A DNA stretch of 31,466 nucleotides from NCBI GenBank assembly GCA_000787465.1, contig JSYX01000412.1, positions 1 to 31,466 of the forward strand, in the 5' to 3' direction. Origin of the DNA: Thermomucor indicae-seudaticae (Eukaryota > Mucoromycota > Mucoromycetes > Mucorales > Lichtheimiaceae). Position numbers and translations under genes: made by a program. The first letter of the stretch is position 1; each line of letters opens with the position of its first letter. The notes beneath the pieces were generated by a model that was not told the origin of the DNA, did no database searches, and worked only from the letters and a program-made list of their open reading frames with translations. Below are positions 11,665-20,211 of the stretch, piece by piece.

Positions 11665-11948
11665 GGTTATCTATATATATATATGTAATAAGAGAGAAAA
11701 AAAAAGAGAAAATAAAAGAGGAAGAGAGAGAAACATGTATTGGTAAGTGTTTGGACGTAAAAATGTGCCGATTTCCGAATGAAAACATTCTCCTACTTTG
11801 GGTGCGAGGCCAACAGGGAGTTTTAAATGGTAAAAGCGACAGATATGAGCGGAGGTCTTGAACGCAGCAAGAAAAACGTACAGATACTCTCACGCATTCA
11901 TACAGAAACCTGAACATTTCTGAACATTTTCTTTCCTCCACTTGCACA
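11665..11948. promoter_or_regulatory. Divergent promoter between two kinase genes
   Basis: The 284 bp separate the start codons of the MRCK-like kinase (minus) and the Pho85-like CDK (plus). It contains an alternating TA run (11672-11684) next to a purine-rich tract (~11690-11733), which reads as a pyrimidine-rich leader just upstream of the MRCK-like start. No other gene fits, so both promoters and leaders must lie here. Confidence 0.6.
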
Positions 11949-12991
11949 ATGGCCGCATCAACGACGCCAGATCAGCGGTACGCCCGGTTGGAGAAATTGG
12001 GCGAAGGCACATATGCCACGGTGTACAAGGGCAAAAGTCGATTAAGTGGTGAACTCGTGGCGCTGAAAGAGATTCACTTGGATGCCGAAGAGGGCGCGCC
12101 ATCCACAGCAATACGAGAAATTTCACTCATGAAAGAGCTCAAGCATCCCAACATTGTTCGCCTCATGGATGTCATCCACACGGAAAGCAAGCTCATTTTG
12201 ATTTTTGAGTACATGGACCAGGACCTTAAGAAATACATGGATGCTACGGCACGAGCCGGTCATACAGCACTCGATCTAACGACGATTAAATCTTTCATGT
12301 ACCAGCTCTTGCGAGGCATCGCTTATTGTCACGAAAACCGAGTGTTGCATCGCGATTTGAAGCCGCAGAACCTTCTCATTAACAAGAGGGCCGAACTCAA
12401 ACTGGGAGACTTTGGTCTGGCACGAGCCTTCGGTATTCCTGTCAACACCTTTTCCAATGAAGTTGTCACATTGTGGTATCGGGCCCCAGACGTCCTTCTA
12501 GGGTCGCGCATGTATTCAACTTCTATTGATATTTGGTCAGCAGGCTGCATTATGGCTGAAATGTACACTGGACGTCCCCTGTTCCCCGGTACAACGAATG
12601 AAGACCAGCTTCAAAAAATCTTTCGCTTGATGGGTACACCCACAGAGCAGACTTGGCCGGGTGTCTCGCAGTTACCGGAATACAAGCCGACCCAGCCCAT
12701 CTATCCGCCGCAGCTTATCAGTCAGATCTTGCCGAACGTTGACGCCTGCGGACGTGATCTCCTCCAGCGTATGCTACAGTATCAGCCGCAGCTCAGAATA
12801 TCCGCAAAGGACGCCATGAATCACCCATACTTTAACGAAGTCAGGTACATGCAGTTTGATTAAAAATCTCTCCATGCCCACGCACAGATCACTCATTCAC
12901 TCAATAATCCCCATTTGCTCACTAACTCACGCATGTGTTTCTTTCTAGATCCTACTTCCGGGATGATTCAACGACATATCTACCGCTTTAA
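11949..12991 (+). CDS. PHO85: Cyclin-dependent kinase, Pho85 type
   Basis: A large first exon (11949-12844) holds the complete kinase: [11 protein letters not shown] loop (18-28), Lys40, the PSTAIRE cyclin helix at 51-57, HRD 134-136, DFG 154-156, and the Pho85/CDK5-typical [20 protein letters not shown] segment. A 104-nt intron (12845-12948; donor after GAAGTCAG, CTAAC branch site, CTTTCTAG acceptor) would replace the unspliced ending RYMQFD (304 aa) with [14 protein letters not shown], giving 312 aa. The branch and acceptor are strong, so I prefer the spliced form, but both may occur. Pho85 with various cyclins controls phosphate signalling, glycogen and cell-cycle entry in yeast. It shares a divergent promoter with the MRCK-like kinase. 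Confidence 0.93.
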
Positions 12992-13008
12992 AATGTGGAA
13001 ATGTGCAA

Positions 13009-13145
13009 TACAGTAAATTTTTTATTTTAGGCGGTTGAACTGAACATTTTTTGCAATAATTTTTGGCTGCTTTCCTGATCACTCTTGGCAGGTCTTCGGG
13101 ATTTACGTTGACGACATTTTTGAAGGTCATTGGCGGGACTTGTAA
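13009..13145 (+). repeat. Dispersed repeat, copy A
   Basis: Begins TACAGTAAATTTT and ends near TTGGCGGGACTTGTAA. Its right ~88 bp match the reverse complement of 14869-14970 with only a handful of differences, and its two ends match 16241-16345 in the same orientation. The shared TACAGTAAATTTT edge suggests a terminal repeat of a small transposable element, with TA as possible target site. Confidence 0.75.
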
Positions 13146-13228
13146 CCTGCCATAGGCGTTTCAGAAAATTCACGGAGGCAAAATGTTTTCCAGAGAACAC
13201 TTGGCTTTCTTATCGTATTGACCAAGAA

Positions 13229-13381
13229 TTATTGTTCACACTTGGTGCCGAGGCGTCCTTCACCAAAAGTTTTGAAGTCTGCTACTCCATGAACAGGGTC
13301 TATTGACAACCCATTCCGTTCGAAGATATTAAATGCGCAATCTCCCGTTAAAGGAGCGTTCACGACAACGCCACAGGACAT
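13229..13381 (-). CDS. Small ORF, 50 aa, unknown
   Basis: ATG at 13381 and TAA at 13229 enclose 50 codons. The ATG follows a pyrimidine-rich leader (CTTCTCTCGTCCCTTATCC), as in real fungal genes. The sequence is protein-like, starting MSCGVVVNAPLTGDCAFNIF and ending VADFKTFGEGRLGTKCEQ, with three cysteines and no signal peptide. No family recognised. It sits between repeat copies A and B, so it could be cargo of, or disturbed by, mobile elements. A first exon beyond the ATG is not needed. Confidence 0.45.
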   Translation of the reverse strand: MSCGVVVNAPLTGDCAFNIFERNGLSIDPVHGVADFKTFGEGRLGTKCEQ

Positions 13382-13654
13382 AGTGAGGATAAGGGACGAG
13401 AGAAGATAGAAAGAGAAAGTCGATCTCTATTTTTGACAGTTTTACATCATTGCAAGCAATTCTTGCAAAATGACAAAGATGCTACGTTTCGCTGATGCAT
13501 GAACCATCTGAACCAACGCTTACGATCAGAAGACTCACTTCGATAGCGCGCTGTGGCAGTGAGCTATTCTTTTATTATTATGCTTAATCAACTAATGACA
13601 ATAAAACATCGAGCAAGATCCATTCTAAGTACGAGTAAACATGCATCATAATAC

Positions 13655-13963
13655 GTGTACACCAGGATCTTCTACTCTTATCTATCAATTCTGCCAGCTC
13701 TGTCGAATCCTCAAGCAGCCAAGAATGGGCTGCCGACGAGAAGGCCTGATGAACTTGGACACGAATCTCAACCTCCTGCCAAACTCAAACTCGAACCCAA
13801 ACTCGAACTCGAACCCGAACCTCCTACTGAATTTCGGACAAGATGGAAAACAGTCGTGAAACGGGCACTTGCGGATTTAAGAGCAACAGAAAAATGGCAT
13901 GAAGAAGAATTAGCAAGTGTGAGAAAGAAAACACGGCTATTGGAGGAGACGCTACGCAATTGA
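13655..13963 (+). CDS. Possible C-terminal exon, low-complexity and helical
   Basis: The frame is open for 102 codons but has no ATG; a real gene would need an upstream exon, with AG acceptors available at ~13664 and ~13692. The middle contains a Lys/Glu-Leu-Glu-Pro repeat (KLKLEPKLELEPEPP) from a repeated hexamer at ~13778-13824, and the end is a strongly charged helix (RALADLRATEKWHEEELASV) ending LLEETLRN. The helix looks like selected coding sequence, but I cannot name a family or find the first exon. It may be a gene remnant between the inverted repeats. Confidence 0.3.
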   Translation: MYTRIFYSYLSILPALSNPQAAKNGLPTRRPDELGHESQPPAKLKLEPKLELEPEPPTEFRTRWKTVVKRALADLRATEKWHEEELASVRKKTRLLEETLRN

Positions 13964-15044
13964 TACCTTGATGTGACATATTGTCACGGGTCTTATGTTT
14001 GCACATAGTAAACTTTCTAATTGTATATGATTAATTGGAGCAGTTCTTCCGATCGACCACGGTCATCCGTACAATGGATTTTATTATTTCCAATGCCTGA
14101 CTTTTTGCCTGGTTTATGATATTGGAGCAGTTGTTCCTTCCTTTTGTGCAAGGGGCATTCTCACAACCCGCCATACCGAAATGATATCGCGCAAAAGCTA
14201 CCTACAAAGAGCAATCTCATTTGGTGAGGCAACGAAAAACGGAATAAACTGTCAGCGCAAAATGGCATGAAAGTTAATTGCCAAAAGGGGTCTTTTACAA
14301 GCACAAATTCCAAAGGGAAATACAGTAGTAATGCCACGCCTTTTAGGCGTCCTATACGGAGGAGTGAGACTCCGCAGGCAGGAGCCTACTGAAATCACTG
14401 TCCGTCCGTCCGTAACGCTTTTCGGTTGAATAAATATCCGGCAGCAGTGATATAGCTTTTAAGATGTATACTTGCTGTCCGTTACCGACATGTATAGCAA
14501 CCAACGTGCTGTATGCGTCCTTCCATTTATGGACAGTAATGGCCTCGCACATTCTATGGACTATAAGTTGATGACGATATTGATGCGGCTGATGCAAGAA
14601 CCTAAATGTAGGGAACAATGTAATGGATCATTACCTGACAAGCTCATGTGCCACTTCCTCATCAGGTCTTCGCCGGAAGGTTGGTTGAAACGTGCCGATA
14701 ATATACAGACATCCAGATGTTATTGCTCGCAAACACGATACCTACAATTATTATAGTTGATTGCACTAAACAAAGACAACGGCCCAAGGACACGTAAATC
14801 AGAGTATAGGACGCCTGTCGTGTTTCCCAAGGAAACACCCTTCTCGAATTTTTTCCAAAAGGCCTTTCTACAAGGCCCGCCAACAACCTTCAAAAATGTC
14901 GTCAACGTAAATCCCAAAGACCTGCCAAGAGTGATCAGGAACAGCAGCCAAAAATCATCGCCAAAAATGTTTATGCTTTATAACAAAGAAAGAATATAAC
15001 TAGTACCGAGGGTAATGCAAAAGAACAAGAAATGCGCAGCAAGG
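13964..15044. other. Gene-free stretch with repeat debris
   Basis: No gene is supported. It includes a second TACAGTA-type edge (~14323), a (TCCG)n-like run around 14401-14413 and repeat copy B (14869-14970). Open frames on both strands at 14352-14756 show no motif. Confidence 0.5.
14869..14970 (-). repeat. Dispersed repeat, copy B (inverted)
   Basis: Reverse complement of most of copy A (13041-13143) with only a few mismatches across ~88 bp. The outer TACAGTAAATTTT edge of copy A is missing here; the sequence diverges after the CATTTTTGG block. Confidence 0.75.
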
Positions 15045-15972
15045 CTAATGGTCCCTAGAATTCGACGAGAGCACTGGTTGTTGTCCATCCCAATCAAAGA
15101 ATAGATCATCCAGTGTGAAATCAGGATTTTGTGATCGCTCGTCGTCATCAGAGGAGACTGAGGATGACGCAAAGTACTGTGGAGAGAGCATGGGCGAAGG
15201 CAAAAGCTGAGTCGACGGAAGCGCCAGAGTGTTGTGCTCTTGTTCCTTGACAGCCTCCGCTGCAGGGAAAGGAAAAAGACATCTCCAGAACTTGATTTGT
15301 GTTACGGCCCGCTTTTCAGTCCATTGGGTGGTGGTGATGAGTAGACAACGTTGCTAAACCGTAAGACTCGTCAAACTCCAAAGGCATTTCCTTTTTGCGA
15401 TCCGTGCTGAACCGCAAAAGCCATCAAGTATAAGAGGCACTTCACTTTGGTCAGATCGTCCACTTGACTTTTGCATCTCTGTTACAAATCGGCTAAATAT
15501 CGCAAGTTGAGCATTCAATATTTCTTGCTGTGACTCCAGAAACTTGGTACGTTTGGTCAATCGTTCGTTCTCCTCTTGTAGTCGTTTATTATCGCTTTCG
15601 AGCTGAGCAACATAACGACGCTTCTTGTCTCTTGATTCCTGAGCAGCGGCACGGTTTCTCAATATTCTAAACAATTTACTCAGTTGCTGCTCGAAAAGGA
15701 AAGAGAACCTGAAAAAGATCTTACCTTTCTTTGGTTTTCTCATCTTTGTCTTCCAGCGATAACCTCGCTTTCTTTGTTGCAGCGCTTGGGGACGAGCTTG
15801 GTTGCTTCCGAGCTAGCGGTCGCGGACCAGGGCCAGGCGCTGGTTTCGTTGTGTTCTCCTTGGAATCACTAAGCGTAGCCAACGGATCTACAGCGTACTG
15901 AACTGGGGCTGCAAGCAGAGATGCTAGATCAACGTTGGGAAACAGTTGTTGTTGTTGTTGTTGTGAAGACAT
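15045..15972 (-). CDS. bZIP transcription factor, Hac1/XBP1-like
   Basis: Preferred model: exons 15972-15725, 15666-15469, 15406-15360, 15259-15045, 235 aa. Intron 1 (58 nt, GTAAGA) is certain: it joins KTKER to ILRNRAAAQESRDKKRRY, a basic region of the Hac1/XBP1 type (N87 x7 R95). The leucine zipper follows (LESDNKRLQEENERLTKRTK), then FLESQQEIL. After TEMQ, the unspliced frame ends after 38 more codons at 15354. The acidic downstream segments MPLEFDESYGLATLS and SSDDDERSQNPDFTLDDLFF lie in other frames and need removal of 62 nt (15468-15407) and 100 nt (15359-15260), or of an Ire1-type intron. An alternative 46-nt donor (GTAACA, 15305) would leave an in-frame TGA. N-terminal polyGln at residues 4-9. 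Hac1 drives the unfolded-protein response. Family call firm as bZIP, moderate as Hac1. Confidence 0.75.
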
Positions 15973-16240
15973 TTCAAAGTTAATTAAAGCAAGGAACCAC
16001 CACCCAATGGAAAGAAATAGTTGTCGACTGAAGAAAAGCTTCCCCGAGACGGTTTACAATTTTTATGTTTGTTCCAATTTGATAGCGACCAATGAAATTG
16101 CTCCACTTGTCTCTTCGGGGGAACGAATGAAGGAGCCATGTGAAGCCAACTGATGTGAGTGCATTTGGCTAAGCCCTGATGTTGGCCAAGCCCATTTTGT
16201 CAATTTGTGGTAACCTGTTAGAGTGTTTTTTCTCTTTAGA
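15973..16240. other. Upstream region of the bZIP gene
   Basis: Promoter and leader of the bZIP gene are expected here; no TATA box or known operator is evident. No other gene is seen. Confidence 0.4.
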
Positions 16241-16345
16241 TACAGTAAATTTTGTTTATTTAGGCAGTTTACCAGAACATTTTTGGCAGGATCTTCCATG
16301 GCTTGGCAGGCTCTTGTTGAAGGTTATTTGGCGGGACCTGTGAAA
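16241..16345 (+). repeat. Dispersed repeat, copy C
   Basis: Starts TACAGTAAATTTTG, as in copy A, continues through GAACATTTTTGGC and CTTGGCAGG and ends TTGGCGGGACCTGTGA. It lacks about 35 bp of copy A's middle, so it is an internally deleted relative. Confidence 0.65.
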
Positions 16346-17171
16346 CGATTTTTGCGCATTGATGGAAATAGCTTGGCATGGGCCTTCCACATGGAGTAGT
16401 AGGTCATTTCAGTCGTTTTGGCGCACGCTTGTTGCAAGGCTTGATTCATAATTGCGGTGAAGCTGAGGTTTAGGCACGTTTGTGCAGATTGACCGGCGGG
16501 TCCATAGCAAGAGGAGTTAGCGGCTACTTTCAAATGGAATAATCAGGCACTTGCGTCGAGACCAGGTACAAATTAAAGGTCAATATGAATCTGACCAGCC
16601 ACTTTCACGCGTACTGGCCATATTGCTGATAAAAATGAAGAGAAGGATGCACAGACGAGTCTTGAGAACGGCTTCTTAGAACTCTTATCAAAGGAATGAG
16701 CCGTTGGCTGCATGAAGTAAAAGGCAGTAATTGTGAGCTTATGTAGTAGCCGTAAATTGCATCTGCAAAACGTAGATGTATAGATGACTTCTCTTCATTT
16801 GTAATTTTACGAGCAGGTTCCTCAATGACAGCTCATGTAAGAGTTCAGTGGCGCAGCAAGGATATGGTACGCTTTATTCACCAGAAGTTTCCGGTTTAAA
16901 GTAGGGTAACAACCGTAAAGTTGGTATCGATGACACAGTTGTTACGCTTGTCACGGCTGTTACGCTTAGGCTTACGCCTTACAGACTGCGCTGACACCTG
17001 TTGCTCGATGTTTTTACACATCAGCGACACTTGACTTCCACCTTAAAACGGGTGCGGTGACAACTCCATTTATTTGCCTTCTTTTTCTTTTTACGTATTC
17101 TTGATCCCAGCCTAGCCCAGTTCGAGCCCTATACAAGCGTTTGGATTTTTCTGATTCAAAGCCGGTGATTA
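16346..17171. other. Gene-free stretch
   Basis: No gene is supported. A short run of related GTTACGCT/GGCTTACGC units lies at ~16940-16980. A minus-strand frame at 16324-16533 has protein-like composition but no family motif. Confidence 0.4.
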
Positions 17172-17700
17172 TGGCTCAGTCAACACCGCACAACGAAACA
17201 ACCTTCGTCGACGTGTTCAGTCCTTTAACAGGCCGTCGGTACTATTAGGATGTCCTCTTTTGCTAGCTTTCGTACTATGCCTGGAAGAACTTGGCAAAGT
17301 GACTCTATATGCACCTGACTTGAGCGATCGGGTGCTCCGCGTAGAGGTGCTAAGCGGAAGCATTGGTTGACGTATAGGGGATATCGGATGCCACAGATGA
17401 AGTAACGAACTGGAGGAAAGCAATAGCATCTCTGACTGCCTTTATGTCGTATTCGGCCTTCGATCCATCAAAGCAAGCGTCAGCAAAAGCTAGCCTCAAA
17501 CACTTTGAAGAAGCTGGACGTTGACCCTGACGGCGAGCAGGATCGGAATACATGGTGGACCATCTTGACCTCGGCTGTGAGATTCTTTAAAGGTTCCAAC
17601 AAGGTGCGTATCGTTCGCAAGCCGGTGTTATCGACGCTATTGCTCCACAACCGCCGATGTGGTTTGCACATGCTGCAGCGCAAACTTTGACGCCAATTGG
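17172..17700 (+). pseudogene. Decayed coding remnant, gag-like
   Basis: Coding-like runs occur on the plus strand in more than one frame, interrupted by stops: an ATG start with TTFVDVFSPLTGRRYY then a stop; DEVTNWRKAIASLTAFMSYS running on to LKHFEEAGR then a stop; and GVIDAIAPQPPMWFAHAAAQ near the end. Frame changes without splice sites suggest loss of function. The layout (short N-terminal segment, helical middle, Pro-rich end) resembles a retroelement gag or LINE ORF1, but no zinc knuckle or polymerase motif is visible, so the class is inference. Confidence 0.45.
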
Positions 17701-18170
17701 CCTTGTCAGAACGCAAAGCGTTCCTCCTTGTGTGTTTAGGCAGTCTAGGACTAAGTGTCAGATCAGAGTGATGAACTGCTCCATCTCAGGTCGTCTGCCC
17801 TTTTCTCCTTTCTTAGATGGGGTTTCTGCATAGAACAGGACTTTCTATGACGTTCGACTGACTGTCCTATAGGTGAACACCACTTCCTTCATTCTTAGGA
17901 TTAAATAAGGACGGTGCATGTTTAATCCAGGTTCAGCAATCTGGTCTCGCCATTCTATTCACTGAACCACAGATTTGACCTTTCACCGCAGCGTGTTCTC
18001 TTAATACCTGCTTTTACCTTTAACCAAAGGTCTTTAACGGGGATTTTAAGAACGGAGAATAAGAAGTTAAGTGCAAACACTCCATAGCCTCTGCTTTCAA
18101 TGAGGTTTCGAGCTGCGGCACAGCACCTTGGGTGTATCGGTTTCCCTTGGCTGTGCATCTTTCGCCTATA
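17701..18170. other. Gene-free stretch left of the MITE
   Basis: No gene. A 67-codon minus-strand frame (18158-17955, containing VLKIPVKDLWLKVKAG) may be another relic of a mobile element; its upstream end abuts the MITE inserted at 18171. Confidence 0.4.
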
Positions 18171-18339
18171 CAGTACCCGCGCGATAGGGTCCGTGACGAA
18201 AAAAATGCGATCGTTATATCAAGAATATCGTTATATCAAGCGGACATATGCCTGGAAAAAGCAAATCTGTGATTGAAGAGGTCGATCGGTATATCGAGAA
18301 TATCGATTTATCGAATATCGATATATAGCACGGGTACTG
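18171..18339. mobile_element. 169-bp MITE, pogo/Tigger-like
   Basis: Ends are CAGTACCCGCGC (18171-18182) and, inverted, CAGTACCCGTGC (18328-18339), 11 of 12 identical. A TA dinucleotide flanks both sides (18169-18170, 18340-18341), the target duplication of Tc1/mariner-pogo elements. Inside lie two direct copies of ATCGTTATATCAAG (18210-18223 and 18227-18240) and related ATCGRTATATCGAG-like units near the right end, as in subterminal transposase sites of Tigger-type elements. No coding capacity. Confidence 0.8.
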
Positions 18340-18541
18340 TACTATGCCATGCACATTCACAAACTTTTCCCTATCCATCTTGACATAAACTGGTGGTTTA
18401 CTCAGTGATTGCTATCAGAAAGGGGACAATGAAGAACTTTAATCGGGGTAGACGCAAAGACGGTCCTTGACATCCTAGTAATCGTCGTTTAGGGACAAGG
18501 ATGAGGGAAAAGGGCCAAGTACAACGTGGGTGTGTGTGTGA
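18340..18541. other. Short gene-free stretch right of the MITE
   Basis: Nothing notable except a short (GT)n run at ~18528-18541 just after the stop codon of the coiled-coil gene. Confidence 0.4.
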
Positions 18542-18766
18542 TCAAGAGTGTCTATCTGATGCAAACATCATTTTTTCTCTAACAGCAACGATATTCTGTT
18601 TGATCCAGAGGTCTTTCTCCCGCAATTCTTGTTCCTCCCGTCGTAATCGGGCAATTTCTTCCCGTAATTGTTGCTCTCGGTTTAGTAAGGTACGTGTTGA
18701 TGCGTCTCGCATCATGCTATCGCTGCTTCTGTTATCATGATGATAACCGTTGCTTGAACCGTTCAT
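18542..18766 (-). CDS. Small coiled-coil protein, 74 aa
   Basis: Single exon, ATG at 18766. The N-terminus is Ser/Asn/His-rich (MNGSSNGYHHDNRSSDSMM), followed by an unbroken charged helix (LLNREQQLREEIARLRREEQ, then ELREKDLWIKQNIVAVREKM) with heptad spacing of Leu/Ile, so a dimeric coiled coil is likely. No membrane span or signal peptide. Codon-level composition and a clean stop support a real gene. I do not recognise the family; small coiled-coil subunits of larger complexes look like this. It is divergent from POP7 with 684 bp between starts. Confidence 0.6.
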   Translation of the reverse strand: MNGSSNGYHHDNRSSDSMMRDASTRTLLNREQQLREEIARLRREEQELREKDLWIKQNIVAVREKMMFASDRHS

Positions 18767-19450
18767 CTTGTAACGAAAGTGGGAAAGATATAGTGAAGGG
18801 GAAGAAAGTTGGAAGATTGAAGGCAGAAAAGACAGAAACTTAAATGTGCAGAAAATTGAAAATCCTCCAATTGCATTCCTTTCCTTTCAAAGGCGATCAG
18901 CATATGACGGAACGGCGTGTGCTTCTCCTTTACAGTTCTCCCCCCTTTTTCATCTGAACCCACGCTCCGTCTTCTAATATGACGCGCTATACGCTCCGAC
19001 GTGGCGCGCTTTTTTGCTTGGATGTGTCTTTTCTAAGCTGCTTTTTTTTATGGACAAGTACGGAAATGGGACCTTTCAGGTCTTATTTTCACACAAAGAC
19101 TTGGCGTTCGGACTAGAATTAGCCAAAGCAGAAACGTGCTTGATCAAGGGTCACGTTACAGACGTGACAGGCTGGCCCCCTTTTTAGCCTCCTGGGTGAT
19201 GGTATGCTGGATACCAATGCATCAGCCTTTCGGATGCTGATTTCCTGTCTTGTCTTTTGGTGCCCAGATAAGACTTGATTGGAATATACGCATATTTGCA
19301 GTGCAAAACTGTACCTTGCAGTCCGTTCTTGACCGACGTTGCCTGGTTTACCCGGGAGCGGAAAGCAGGCAGACAACTGGGAACGATCCGACGGACAGAA
19401 CAGCAAACCTAAAGCGAGTACAGACCAAAATTTTTTATCCCTCTTTCTTC
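18767..19450. other. Divergent intergenic region (coiled-coil gene / POP7)
   Basis: 684 bp between two start codons; no gene is seen. A pyrimidine-rich leader (TTTTTTATCCCTCTTTCTTC) ends directly at the POP7 start. Confidence 0.5.
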
Positions 19451-20109
19451 ATGGAGCCTCCTCTTAAGCGACCTCGACTCCAAAGTCAGTACAATTCTCT
19501 CATGACACTAATTGAGCATATTTCTAACGTGTTTCATTTCCATAAAGATGCTTCCATTCGGAAACGAGCTCCACTGCGACCAGCTGCAACGGATAACGAC
19601 ATTTACATCACTCGTCGCAGTAAAGCCGTTGTAGTCATTAAACGTGTGCAAGAGCTTTTGCTGGACAAAAAGTAAGTGTCAGCTTGCACTGATCGAAGAC
19701 CAAAGAATTTACCATTTTGTTCTTTAAGATTAAGCAAAGTTACTTTGCACGCCTTAGGCGCAGCTATACTTCCAGCCGTCACCATTGCGCAATCTGTACA
19801 AAAGGCTCTCCATGACCAAGTGGACCTGAAGCCAACTACAAGTACGCATGTCCTAGTAGACGATATTGTACCCAATGATATGGTATATAACGAGAGGGAT
19901 CATTTCATCAAACATAAGCGAGCTAAAAGCCGTATTTCTAGGATCAAGATCTGGATTCGCAGAAACGCATGAACTCTGTTATCCACATAGAGCTGGTTCC
20001 TCGAGAAGGCTTAAAACAGCTCCAGCAATTTACAATTCCCATGAAACGGAAACCAGGAAGGAATCGTTATCGCTTGAAAAAGCAACCACCTGTACAGGCA
20101 TCATTGTAA
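19451..20109 (+). CDS. POP7: RNase P/MRP subunit POP7 (Rpp20), Alba family
   Basis: Three exons (19451-19671, 19729-19882, 19963-20109), introns 57 and 80 nt, 173 aa. The Alba-type core reads NDIYITRRSKAVVVIKRVQE, then VTLHALGAAILPAVTIAQSV across intron 1, then TSTHVLVDDIVPNDM followed across intron 2 by KRMNSVIHIELV, the same order as human Rpp20 (ITR+TK, LHGLGAAI, TSTVELVDE, NNSAIHI). The basic C-terminal tail (MKRKPGRNRYRLKKQPP) would suit RNA contact. Pop7 pairs with Pop6/Rpp25 on the P3 domain of RNase P and MRP RNAs in the nucleolus, acting in tRNA 5' and rRNA processing. It converges on the GCFC gene, 102 bp between stops. Confidence 0.85.
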
Positions 20110-20211
20110 ATAACCACCAACCATCTCTTTTCTGGAGCGGCATTTCGAATGATATCCAGCTTGTTTCCCACTCTCACGCGGATGCGTTTCCGTCCTTTGA
20201 CTGCATCTTTT

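Noticed and set aside
15393..15419. Canonical Ire1 splice loops (CNGNNGN, 7-nt) in the bZIP gene
   Set aside because: The hairpin loop reads CAGCACG when opened to 7 nt; it lacks the G expected at +3 and no second matching loop lies 20, 23 or 26 nt away. So a canonical Ire1 intron is not claimed, only a possible variant.
17112..17135. tRNA B-box-like GTTCGAGCC
   Set aside because: The flanking bases do not form a T-arm and no A-box or acceptor stem is found upstream.
19119..19406. 95-codon minus-strand open frame
   Set aside because: No motif; it lies in the leader/promoter region of POP7 and has low-quality composition.
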